A stretch of DNA of 6,659 nucleotides from the NCBI GenBank assembly GCA_030052355.1, contig JASIGS010000005.1, positions 1-6,659 on the forward strand, in the 5' to 3' direction. How positions within the stretch are numbered: the stretch's first letter is position 1; each line of letters begins with the position of its first letter. This DNA is from Streptosporangiaceae bacterium. Its GTDB lineage: Bacteria; Actinomycetota; Actinomycetes; Streptosporangiales; Streptosporangiaceae. Under the pieces are notes generated by a model that was not told the origin of the DNA, ran no database searches, and saw only the letters and a list, made by a program, of their open reading frames with translations. Both the position numbers and the translations under genes were made by a program. This document shows positions 1 to 5,994 of this stretch, one piece after another.

Positions 1-972
1 GCCAACCGCACGATGGTCGTGCCCGCGGGAGAGCTAGATCGTGATCTTTCCCAGGGCTACCCCGCCGGCCGCCGCTCGCGCCCGTATCGCGAGCCGGTGC
101 TGCAGCGATGGCTCTTCAGCCGGCGGCTCCTGGCGGTGCTCGCCGTTCTGCTCCTCGCGGTGGCGGCGTGGTGGCTGGTTGCGGGCCGGTATACCGCCGT
201 GCCGTCTCTCGCCGGCCGGACCGTGGCAGCTGCCCGTGACGTCCTGCGCGCCGACGGCCTCGTCGTGAGGTCGGCCAGCGCCAGGCACAGCGACACGGTT
301 CCGGCCGGCGACGTGATCGCGACCGACCCGTCCGCGGGGTCGCGGGTGACCCACGGCGGGACCGTCACGATCGTGCCCTCCCTCGGCCCGGTGCTCGCGA
401 CCGTGCCAGCGGTGACCGGACAGCAGCTGGCGCAGGCCGACCAGAACCTGCGGGCGGCTGGCCTGACCCCCGGGAACCCCACGTACGAGACATCGACCAG
501 CATCGCGGCGGGCATCGTGATCTCGACGACCCCGATCGCTTACCAGCAGTGGCCGGAGAACAAGCCGGTACAGCTCATCGTCAGCTCCGGCCAGCCGCTG
601 CCCAGCTTTGTCGGCCAGCAGCTCTCAGCCGCGCAGGCCGCCGCCGCGGGCGGAGGCTACTCGATCCAGCAGCAGACCGCCGCCGGCGCCACCCAGCCCC
701 AGGGCACGATCGTCAACCAGTCACCGGCGGCAGGCACGCCGATCACCGCGGGCGAGGTCGTCACCGTGTGGGTGTCCGCCGGGCCGCCAGGGGTGAGCGT
801 TCCTGACGTCGACGGCATGAGCGCTCAGCAGGCCACCCAGACGCTCCAGCAGGCCGGGTTCCAGGTGAACGTCGTCACCGGCCTGTTCGGCTCGACGGTG
901 ACGAGCTACTCGCCTCAGGGCAGCGCGCCATCCGGCTCGACGATCACCATCACGATCGGGTACACGCTGTAG
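1..972 (+). CDS. PASTA-domain Ser/Thr protein kinase, C-terminal part (5' end outside window)
   Basis: The reading frame is open to the first base, so the start is not visible and the Met at 13 is probably internal. Numbering from that Met: residues 1-37 are a basic, Pro/Arg-rich juxtamembrane stretch; about 39-56 are a transmembrane helix (LLAVLAVLLLAVAAWWLV) preceded by Arg residues, which predicts N-terminus inside; then four PASTA repeats follow at about 61-125, 126-194, 195-259 and 260-319. Each repeat has the usual VP.(L/V).G..... A...L...G pattern and ends in a beta strand such as VTIVPSLG, VQLIVSSG, VTVWVSAG or ITITIGY. In PknB/Stk-type kinases these external repeats bind peptidoglycan fragments or lipid II and steer growth and division signalling. 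The kinase domain itself is not in the window, so kinase identity is inferred from the architecture. A PASTA-only membrane protein is the alternative. The gene is convergent with the next one, 52 bases away. Confidence 0.85.
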   Translation, partial: ANRTMVVPAGELDRDLSQGYPAGRRSRPYREPVLQRWLFSRRLLAVLAVLLLAVAAWWLVAGRYTAVPSLAGRTVAAARDVLRADGLVVRSASARHSDTVPAGDVIATDPSAGSRVTHGGTVTIVPSLGPVLATVPAVTGQQLAQADQNLRAAGLTPGNPTYETSTSIAAGIVISTTPIAYQQWPENKPVQLIVSSGQPLPSFVGQQLSAAQAAAAGGGYSIQQQTAAGATQPQGTIVNQSPAAGTPITAGEVVTVWVSAGPPGVSVPDVDGMSAQQATQTLQQAGFQVNVVTGLFGSTVTSYSPQGSAPSGSTITITIGYTL

Positions 973-990
973 CGAATCGTCATCCGCCGG

Positions 991-1020
991 GGCGTGGCGC
1001 GGGTGTTGCGGTGCCGTGCC
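991..1020. terminator. weak hairpin between convergent genes, possible shared terminator
   Basis: GGCGTGGC (991-998) can pair with GCCGTGCC (1013-1020) over 8 bp, including two G-U pairs, around a 14-base loop. It lies in the 52-base gap between the stop of the PASTA gene (972) and the stop of the minus-strand oxidoreductase (1025). There is no T tract on either side, so termination is only suggested by position. Confidence 0.2.
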
Positions 1021-1024
1021 TCGG

Positions 1025-1732
1025 TCACAGGGCCGGGCCCTCGCCTTCCACTTCCTGATACGAATACCGCTGCTCGCGCCAGGGATCAGCGACGTTGTGG
1101 TAGCCGCGCTCCTCCCAGAAGCCGCGCCTGTCGACGGTCAGGTACTCGATCGCACGGACCCACTTCACGCTCTTCCACGCGTACAGGTGCGGGACCGCGA
1201 GCCGCAGCGGGAAGCCGTGCTCCGGACTGAGCGCGGCACCGTCGCGGTGGGTCGCGAAGATGGTGCTCTCGGCAGCGAAGTCGCCGATCCGCACGTTCGC
1301 GCTGTAGCCGAAGTCGGCCCAGATCATCACGTGCGTGGTGGCGGGCGCGGGCGGGAACCGCGACATCAGGTCGAGGGCGAGCACGCCGGCCCAGCGGACG
1401 CCGGGAACCGTGAACTTGGTCACGCAGTGGAAATCCGCGAGCACCTCGCTGACCGGCAGCGCGCACACGTCTGCCCAGCGCAGGCTGGCCGGTGCGCCGG
1501 ACTCGGTCGCGCCGAAGACACGCAGGTCCCAGGTGTCCTCATGGAACGCCGGAACCGGCCCGTAGTGCAGGACCGGCATCGTTCTCGGGACGTACTGGCC
1601 CGGCGGTAGCTGCGGCTTCCCGGCCGCGTCGGCCTCCGGCCGGCCGGCCTTAGGGGAGTTGGCCGTCAGCGCTGCCCGGGACCGGGGATCTGCACCGCTG
1701 CCGCGGTGCGCACCGGTGCCGGGCTCCGTCAT
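1025..1732 (-). CDS. sulfite oxidase-like / YedY-like molybdopterin-dependent oxidoreductase
   Basis: This 235-residue protein belongs by sequence to the oxidoreductase molybdopterin-binding (sulfite oxidase/YedY, COG2041-type) fold. The key sign is DFHCVTKF at residues 100-107. Cys103 matches the cysteine that ligates Mo in this family. Further family-like segments are WDLRVFG (68-74), VRWAGVLALDLM (112-123), HGFPLRLAVPHLYAWKSVKWV (172-192) and the tail GFWEERGYHNVADPW (204-218). The first 45 or so residues are Pro/Ala/Gly-rich and look disordered. There is no twin-arginine signal or hydrophobic segment, so the enzyme should act in the cytoplasm, unlike periplasmic MsrP. No MsrQ-like membrane partner is visible. 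Substrate and electron partner are unknown. The ATG at 1732 is chosen because no other Met, GTG or TTG start precedes Met52. GGAG directly abuts it, too close for a normal SD, so initiation may be weak or coupled to a short upstream ORF (see findings). Confidence 0.85.
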   Translation of the reverse strand: MTEPGTGAHRGSGADPRSRAALTANSPKAGRPEADAAGKPQLPPGQYVPRTMPVLHYGPVPAFHEDTWDLRVFGATESGAPASLRWADVCALPVSEVLADFHCVTKFTVPGVRWAGVLALDLMSRFPPAPATTHVMIWADFGYSANVRIGDFAAESTIFATHRDGAALSPEHGFPLRLAVPHLYAWKSVKWVRAIEYLTVDRRGFWEERGYHNVADPWREQRYSYQEVEGEGPAL

Positions 1733-1885
1733 CTCCAGCTGACCCGCCCCTTTCCCGCGGACACGCGGACTTCCGCTCGGCGCGACCGCCGCGACATCGA
1801 CCCTCTCGCAGGTGCAGCCATCTTGCCACCCGTCGGACGCGAACTCCCGGGCCCACCCGGGGATATGCGACCCGCGGCCGTGCGC

Positions 1886-1891
1886 TAAGCT
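1886..1891 (+). promoter_or_regulatory. candidate -10 box of the leader-aroF transcript
   Basis: TAAGCT fits the TAnnnT form of actinobacterial -10 boxes. Its last base is 7 bp before the GTG of the leader peptide at 1899, which places the expected transcription start at or next to that GTG. No good -35 hexamer is seen 16-19 bp upstream, which is common in high-GC actinomycetes. The call rests on position and the hexamer only. Confidence 0.45.
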
Positions 1892-1898
1892 ACTCGCC

Positions 1899-1973
1899 GT
1901 GCGTAGTGGCTATTGGTTTGGCTTCGGCTACCGACCCGGCCCAGGGACGGTCGCCCGTCAGACTGTGCGCTGA
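1899..1973 (+). CDS. aromatic amino acid leader peptide of aroF (attenuator peptide)
   Basis: A 24-codon ORF runs from GTG (1899) to TGA (1971-1973). Residues 4-11 read GYWFGFGY: codons TAT, TGG, TTT, TTC and TAC at 1911-1931, so five of seven codons there are aromatic and all three aromatic amino acids are represented. The rest is ordinary (R, P, G, T, V). It ends 90 bases before the DAHP synthase start and 17 bases before a strong terminator hairpin. That is the layout of a ribosome-stalling leader: low charged Tyr-, Trp- or Phe-tRNA would hold the ribosome on this run and favour read-through into aroF. No SD precedes the GTG, and a -10-like box sits 7 bp upstream, so translation is probably leaderless. 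An aromatic leader peptide upstream of a DAHP synthase gene (AroR-aroF) has been reported in Corynebacterium glutamicum. The present peptide is a comparable case by inference, not by alignment. Confidence 0.8.
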   Translation: MRSGYWFGFGYRPGPGTVARQTVR

Positions 1974-2002
1974 CGCAGCAGACCTGCTAGAGCCCCGGGC
2001 CG
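1937..2002 (+). promoter_or_regulatory. possible antiterminator pairing in the aroF leader
   Basis: CGGCCCAGGG (1937-1946), just after the aromatic codons, can pair with CCCCGGGCCG (1993-2002), which is most of the left arm of the terminator. Nine of ten positions pair, with one A-C mismatch at 1943/1996. If this forms, the terminator cannot. A ribosome stalled on the early aromatic codons (1911-1922) would leave 1937-1946 free. A small local hairpin, GACGG (1946-1950) with CCGTC (1955-1959), could be a competing structure. This was paired by eye; no energies were computed. Confidence 0.45.
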
Positions 2003-2020
2003 AACGGCCCGGGGCTTTAT
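1991..2020 (+). terminator. intrinsic terminator / attenuator of aroF
   Basis: AGCCCCGGGCC (1991-2001) and GGCCCGGGGCT (2006-2016) form a perfect 11-bp stem with the tetraloop GAAC, followed by TTTATT. The stem lies between the aromatic leader peptide and aroF, with no gene ending just before it other than the leader. Its natural role is therefore premature termination of the aroF transcript rather than the end of an upstream operon. The U-run is short (UUUAUU), which the very stable stem can offset. Confidence 0.85.
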
Positions 2021-2063
2021 TCATGTGGCAGGGCTCTACTCGCGTGACTGCAAGGAGGAAGCG

Positions 2064-3107
2064 ATGGTAGTGGTGATGGCTCCCGAGGCCACCCAGGAGG
2101 ACATCGACGCGGTCGTCGGGCTGGTGAACAGCGCGGGCGGCGAGGCGTTCGTCAGCCGCGGCGTATCCCGCACGATCATCGGCCTGGTCGGCGACGTCGA
2201 ACAGTTCGGCGCCTTGAACCTGCGCAGCTACCGTGGCGTCAGCGACGTCGTTCGCATCTCGGTTCCCTACAAGCTCGTCAGCCGGGAGCACCACCCCAGC
2301 CGGTCGGTGATCACGGTGGGCGGCGTGCCGATCGGGCCCGGCACGATGACCATGATCGCCGGGCCGTGCACGGTCGAGAACCCGGAGCAGACGCTGGAGG
2401 CCGCCCTGATGGCAAAGGCCGCGGGCGCGTCGATGCTGCGCGGCGGCGCCTTCAAGCCGCGGACGTCGCCGTACGCGTTCCAGGGACTCGGCGAGGCGGG
2501 CCTGCGCATCCTCGCCGACGTGCGGGCGGAGACCGGGCTGCCCGTGGTGACCGAGGTCATCGATCCCGCCATGGTCGACCTCGTCTCCTCCTACGCCGAC
2601 ATGCTGCAGGTCGGCACCCGCAGCATGCAGAACTTCGCGTTGCTGCAGGCCGTGGGTTCCGCCGCGAAGCCGGTGCTGCTCAAGCGGGGAATGAACGCCA
2701 CGATCGAGGAGTGGCTCATGGCCGCTGAGTACATCGCGCAGCGCGGCAACCTGGACATCGTGCTGTGCGAGCGCGGCATCCGCACCTTCGAGACAGCCAC
2801 CAGGAACACCCTGGACATCAGCGCGGTGCCGGTGGCGCAGCGGCTTTCCCACCTGCCGGTCATCGTTGACCCGTCGCATTCCGGCGGGCGGCGCGACCTG
2901 GTGCTCCCGCTGAGCCGGGCGGCCGTGGCAGTCGGCGCCGACGGACTCATCATCGACGTGCACCCGCACCCCGCAGCCGCGATGTGCGACGGCGACCAGG
3001 CTCTGACCGGCGACGACATCCGCGAGCTCGGTCAGATGGCGAGCTCGATGCCGCCGCTGCTCGGCCGCACGCTGACGCCGGCGCCGCAGCCCGCAGGGGT
3101 CGCGTGA
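2064..3107 (+). CDS. aroF: 3-deoxy-7-phosphoheptulonate (DAHP) synthase, type I-beta
   Basis: The enzyme condenses phosphoenolpyruvate with erythrose 4-phosphate to DAHP, the first step of the shikimate pathway to Trp, Phe and Tyr. The start is ATG 2064, with AGGAGG at 2053-2058 five bases upstream; a longer in-frame reading from GTG 2025 has no SD. The 347-residue product has an N-terminal ferredoxin-like regulatory domain (about 1-70) and a TIM barrel (about 85-335). Barrel motifs are AGPCTVE (99-105), RGGAFKPRTSPY (126-137), QVGTRSMQN (182-190), LLKRG (205-209), CERGIRTFE (235-243), DPSHSGG (269-275) and DVHPHP (298-303). From memory, the Thermotoga enzyme binds metal through Cys102, His272, Glu298 and Asp309. 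Here these positions hold Cys102, His272, Asp298 and Asp309. The N-terminal domain suggests feedback inhibition by an aromatic end product. Transcription is probably attenuated through the leader at 1899-2020. It stands alone, with no co-directional gene in close contact downstream. Confidence 0.95.
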   Translation: MVVVMAPEATQEDIDAVVGLVNSAGGEAFVSRGVSRTIIGLVGDVEQFGALNLRSYRGVSDVVRISVPYKLVSREHHPSRSVITVGGVPIGPGTMTMIAGPCTVENPEQTLEAALMAKAAGASMLRGGAFKPRTSPYAFQGLGEAGLRILADVRAETGLPVVTEVIDPAMVDLVSSYADMLQVGTRSMQNFALLQAVGSAAKPVLLKRGMNATIEEWLMAAEYIAQRGNLDIVLCERGIRTFETATRNTLDISAVPVAQRLSHLPVIVDPSHSGGRRDLVLPLSRAAVAVGADGLIIDVHPHPAAAMCDGDQALTGDDIRELGQMASSMPPLLGRTLTPAPQPAGVA

Positions 3108-3273
3108 CAGGCCGCTGCGACTGGCACCTGTTCCGCGCCAGGCGCGTTCTGCGTGGCAAGCGTCGCTGCTGAAAAGTGCCCTGAGTGCAGGTGGACTGCG
3201 CCGGTGGCGAGGGTAAACAACCTGGCAAGGAAGTGCAGTGTGCCGGTGTGAGCCGACCGCGACACCAGGCACG

Positions 3274-3292
3274 GCTGCCGATTCCTGGCAGC
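3274..3292 (+). terminator. hairpin downstream of aroF, weak terminator candidate
   Basis: GCTGCC (3274-3279) and GGCAGC (3287-3292) form a 6-bp stem with a 7-base loop. It lies in the 277-base gap between aroF and the next gene, 167 bases after the aroF stop. Only scattered Ts follow (CCGTTTT from 3299). It could equally be a chance structure or part of a promoter region. The rest of the gap shows no convincing ORF, RNA gene or promoter pair; TTGACT at 3327-3332 resembles a -35 box but no -10 lies at the right distance. Confidence 0.25.
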
Positions 3293-3384
3293 TAGAACTC
3301 CGTTTTCCAGGTATCTTGTGCAAATCTTGACTTAAGCGTTGCGCACTTGCGAGGAAGCGGAGCCGGGTACCACCGGAGACACTG

Positions 3385-4515
3385 ATGGTGAGGAAGCGCC
3401 GCACGGCGGCCATCGTCGCGGGTCTCACGCCGGTGGTGGCACTGGGCACCTTCGCCCGCGCCGCCACCAGCGATCGGCCACCCGCGGTTACGTCGTCGGT
3501 GTCAGCGGTGACGTTCCCCCGGCATTACGGCGGCGCCGGGAACGCGTCCGGCTACTCGGCCATTGTCGTGACGGGCAGCCGCTCGGCCTGGGTCTTCGGC
3601 GGCACCAACCCGGGCGGCCCGAGTTCGCCGGTGGCCGCGCGCTGGGACGGTAAGAAGCTCACCCCGTCGGCGCTGCCAACAGGGCTGAGCGGCTTCATAG
3701 GCGCCGCCAGCGCCTCCTCACCTGACAATGTCTGGGCGGTCAGCTTCTACGGCCGGTACGCACTGCACTGGAACGGCCGGACGTGGCAGGTCGCCAGGCG
3801 CTGGTCACACGGGCAGATCACCGGAGTGCTCGCGGTCAGCCCGCACGACGTGTGGGTGTTCGGCAGCACGTCGACTGGGTCGCGCGGCGTTGGCACGTGG
3901 CACTTCGACGGGCGGTCCTGGACGGCGGTGCACGGGCTCCCCGGCGAGATCTACCAGGCCACCCGGTGGCACCACGACATCTGGGCGATAGGAGTCGGTC
4001 CGCGTGGTGACCAGATCGTGCGCTCCGACGGCAAGACGTGGCGCCGGATGCGCACCGGTCGCGAGCTGACCGGTCTGGCGCCGGAAAGCATCGTGGCGGT
4101 GTCCAGCCGGGACGTCTGGGTGCTCGGCGAGTCCGTAGGCCCGGCGGCCAGCGGACGCCTTGTCCTCCTGCACTGGAACGGCCGGCGGTGGCGGCGGCTC
4201 GAGACCAAGCTGCGCGCCTGGGCCGGGCAACTCGCCGCGGGACAGCAGGGCGGCGTGCTGGTCACTGCCACCGCGCTCGGCTCGCCCGACGCCGGCCTGA
4301 TCCTTCAGGTGTCCGTGCTCGGCAAGATCGCGCACATCACGGTCCCGACGAGGCTGAGCAGCGGCGTCAGTGACGTGGCACTTGCGCCCGGCGGGCGGCA
4401 GCTGTGGGCCACCGGCGGCGTGCTGACCCAGCTCGGCGGCAACGCGGACTTCTGGGTGCTGCCCGCCACCAGGTCCCGGTCACCCAGGTCGGCCACCGAC
4501 CTCGACGGCGACTGA
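3385..4515 (+). CDS. exported beta-propeller repeat protein (WD/HWNG-type repeats), unknown function
   Basis: The ATG at 3385 has CGGAG at 3374-3378, six bases upstream. The 376-residue product starts with a basic n-region (RKRR) and a hydrophobic core up to an ARA-A site near residue 27, which looks like a Sec-type signal peptide. The mature part is built of repeats about 40-50 residues long. Each has a (D/S/N)xW(A/V)xG-like strand and, 15-25 residues on, a W(N/D)G(R/K)xW strand: SAWVFG 67-72 with RWDGK 86-90; NVWAV 115-119 with HWNGRTW 128-134; DVWVFG 155-160 with HFDGRSW 173-179; DIWAIG 198-203 with RSDGKTW 213-219; DVWVLG 243-248 with HWNGRRW 263-269; a degenerate unit at 288-320; and QLWATG 339-344. 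Seven units fit a closed propeller. No catalytic motif is recognised, so binding is more likely than catalysis. No C-terminal anchor is seen. It is convergent with thiI, 8 bases apart. Confidence 0.8.
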   Translation: MVRKRRTAAIVAGLTPVVALGTFARAATSDRPPAVTSSVSAVTFPRHYGGAGNASGYSAIVVTGSRSAWVFGGTNPGGPSSPVAARWDGKKLTPSALPTGLSGFIGAASASSPDNVWAVSFYGRYALHWNGRTWQVARRWSHGQITGVLAVSPHDVWVFGSTSTGSRGVGTWHFDGRSWTAVHGLPGEIYQATRWHHDIWAIGVGPRGDQIVRSDGKTWRRMRTGRELTGLAPESIVAVSSRDVWVLGESVGPAASGRLVLLHWNGRRWRRLETKLRAWAGQLAAGQQGGVLVTATALGSPDAGLILQVSVLGKIAHITVPTRLSSGVSDVALAPGGRQLWATGGVLTQLGGNADFWVLPATRSRSPRSATDLDGD

Positions 4516-4527
4516 CAGCGCTGTCAG
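4512..4527. terminator. 16-bp perfect palindrome spanning two convergent stop codons
   Basis: CTGACAGC (4512-4519) is followed directly by its reverse complement GCTGTCAG (4520-4527). As RNA from either strand it can fold into a 6-bp stem with a GCGC loop. One arm contains the TGA of the propeller gene (4513-4515) and the other the TGA of thiI (4524-4526 on the plus strand). Position suggests a shared bidirectional terminator, but there is no T tract on either side, so function is unproven. Confidence 0.4.
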
Positions 4528-5831
4528 GCCCGGCCTGGCGTGTGCTCCTGCGCCGCCCTGGCAAGTTCCTCAGCTAGGTCGTCTGCGTCGAGCCGCGCCT
4601 CGATCTTCCGCAAGTCCTCGATCCTTGCCCTGGTCTCCACCTGGCGCGGTGTCAGCAGCGAGCAGCAGTCCTGGTCAGGCAGCTCCGAAATGGAGAGCGT
4701 GGCGATCCTGCGGGCCTCGCTGATGATCTCCGCCTTGTCCAGCCCGATGAGCGGCCGCAGGATGGGCAGCGACACCGCGTCATCCAGTGCCGTGATGTTG
4801 GTCAGGGTCTGGCTGCTCACCTGGCCGAGCGAGTCACCGGTCACGAGTGCCCCTGCCCGCAGCCGCCTGGCCATCGCGGCCGCGGTCTTGAGCATGAGCC
4901 GGCGCTGGGCCACGATCTGCAGCCGCCCGGCACCGGAGCTGGCCAGGGTCCGCTGAGCGTTGCCGAATGGCACGACGAACAGGCGGGAGTCCGACTGATA
5001 GCGATCGAGCTGCCTGGCGAGGCCGTAGGCCTTGTAGACCGACTCGGGCCCCGTCAGCGGCATCCCGGAGAAGTGCAGGAAGCTGCAGCGCAGGCCACGG
5101 CGGATCATGCGGTAAGCGGCGACCGGCGAGTCGATGCCGCCGGACATCAGGACCAGTGCCCGGCCGCTCATCCCTACCGGCAGCCCGCCCTGGCCCGGCC
5201 AGCCCTGGGTGAAGACAAAGACCTCGTGCTGATCCACCTCGACGAACACGGTGCTGTCCGGCGAACGTAGGTTCACCGGGTAGCCGTAGTCCTGCTGGAT
5301 CCGGCTGCCGATCCGCACCGCCAGCTCGGCAGAGGTCAGCGGGAACCGCTTGTCCCTCCGCCTGGCCCGTACCGCAAAGGAGCCCTCGCAGCCCGCGGCG
5401 AGCCGGGCCGCCGCCTCGATCGCGGCATCCGGATCCTTCGCCACGCGAACCGCCCGGCATACCCGGGCGACTCCCATGACGTAGCGCATCCGCTCGGCCA
5501 CCATGTCGGCCGCGGTCTCCGCCTCGTCGGCGCTGCCCTCGCCCGTGCCGCTGACCCGCAGCACGATCACGCCCTCTCGCTGCCAGACACGCACCTCGAG
5601 GCCCAGGTCGCGCACGGCGCGGCGGATGTTGTCGTGCAGCAGCCGCTCGAATTGCTGCCGGTTGCGGCCTTTCAGCACGATCTCGCCGAGCTTCAGCAGC
5701 ACGCACGGCTCGCGCAGGTCCCCCGCGACTGGCCCGTGGCCTCCGGTGACCGCGGGCGCAGCGGACGTGCCGATACCGGAGTTGGAAACGTGCAGCACAG
5801 ACATCACCTCAGTCTGCCACCTCGGCGGCAC
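4524..5831 (-). CDS. thiI: tRNA 4-thiouridine synthetase ThiI
   Basis: ThiI adenylates U8 of tRNA and inserts sulfur delivered as persulfide by a cysteine desulfurase, giving 4-thiouridine. In some bacteria it also supplies sulfur for the thiazole of thiamine. Numbering from the GTG at 5831 (435 residues): a ferredoxin-like segment with CVLLKLGEIVLKGRNRQQF (43-61), a THUMP domain (about 75-205) containing VNLRSPDSTVFVEVDQ (186-201), then a PP-loop ATP pyrophosphatase domain with ALVLMSGGIDSPVAAY (225-240), LVTGDSLGQVSSQTL (329-343) and DQDCCSLLTPRQVETRA (386-402). There is no C-terminal rhodanese domain, as in Gram-positive ThiI forms, so a separate sulfur carrier is needed. The start is uncertain: AGGTGG lies 9 bases before an in-frame GTG (residue 9) and 12 before ATG (residue 10). 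The first 35 or so residues are low in family signal, so the functional start may be residue 9, 10 or later. Confidence 0.95.
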   Translation of the reverse strand: MPPRWQTEVMSVLHVSNSGIGTSAAPAVTGGHGPVAGDLREPCVLLKLGEIVLKGRNRQQFERLLHDNIRRAVRDLGLEVRVWQREGVIVLRVSGTGEGSADEAETAADMVAERMRYVMGVARVCRAVRVAKDPDAAIEAAARLAAGCEGSFAVRARRRDKRFPLTSAELAVRIGSRIQQDYGYPVNLRSPDSTVFVEVDQHEVFVFTQGWPGQGGLPVGMSGRALVLMSGGIDSPVAAYRMIRRGLRCSFLHFSGMPLTGPESVYKAYGLARQLDRYQSDSRLFVVPFGNAQRTLASSGAGRLQIVAQRRLMLKTAAAMARRLRAGALVTGDSLGQVSSQTLTNITALDDAVSLPILRPLIGLDKAEIISEARRIATLSISELPDQDCCSLLTPRQVETRARIEDLRKIEARLDADDLAEELARAAQEHTPGRA

Positions 5832-5939
5832 GGCCGCCGCCGCGCCAAACGGCGCAAGCCAGTGACAGGGCTAGGACACCGACAAAGACGGCTGAAAGCC
5901 GGGAAGCGCCGTCAATCGTCGTCTCGGTAGCGCGCTGAG

Positions 5940-5957
5940 AGTATCCGTATGGATACT
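5940..5957. promoter_or_regulatory. inverted repeat, candidate operator between thiI and the zinc-ribbon gene
   Basis: AGTATCC (5940-5946) and GGATACT (5951-5957) are perfect 7-bp inverted arms separated by GTAT. The site lies in the gap between divergent genes, 37 bases before the ATG at 5995 and about 110 bases upstream of thiI. It is A/T-richer than its surroundings. The size and symmetry fit a dimeric repressor site of TetR, GntR or MarR type, but no regulator gene is in the window. As RNA it could also form a short hairpin. Confidence 0.4.
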
Positions 5958-5994
5958 GACAGTGAACAATTCCACGTTAAGGACGCGATCGAGA

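Noticed and set aside
1899..2020. T-box or small-molecule riboswitch upstream of aroF
   Set aside because: No T-box sequence or specifier stem is seen. The space is filled by a coding leader peptide directly followed by the terminator, so ribosome-mediated attenuation explains it better.
2025..2063. Upstream GTG start for aroF adding 13 residues
   Set aside because: It abuts the terminator tail and has no SD, while ATG 2064 has AGGAGG five bases upstream and gives a product whose residue numbers match the known metal ligands.
3327..3332. TTGACT as -35 box of a promoter for the propeller gene
   Set aside because: No TAnnnT hexamer occurs 16-19 bp downstream, so a promoter cannot be supported.
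1890..3467. 525-codon open frame on the minus strand across the aroF region
   Set aside because: It lies antisense to aroF, which has unmistakable catalytic motifs. Its product is His/Arg/Gly-rich with no domain signal, the usual shadow of a GC-biased gene.
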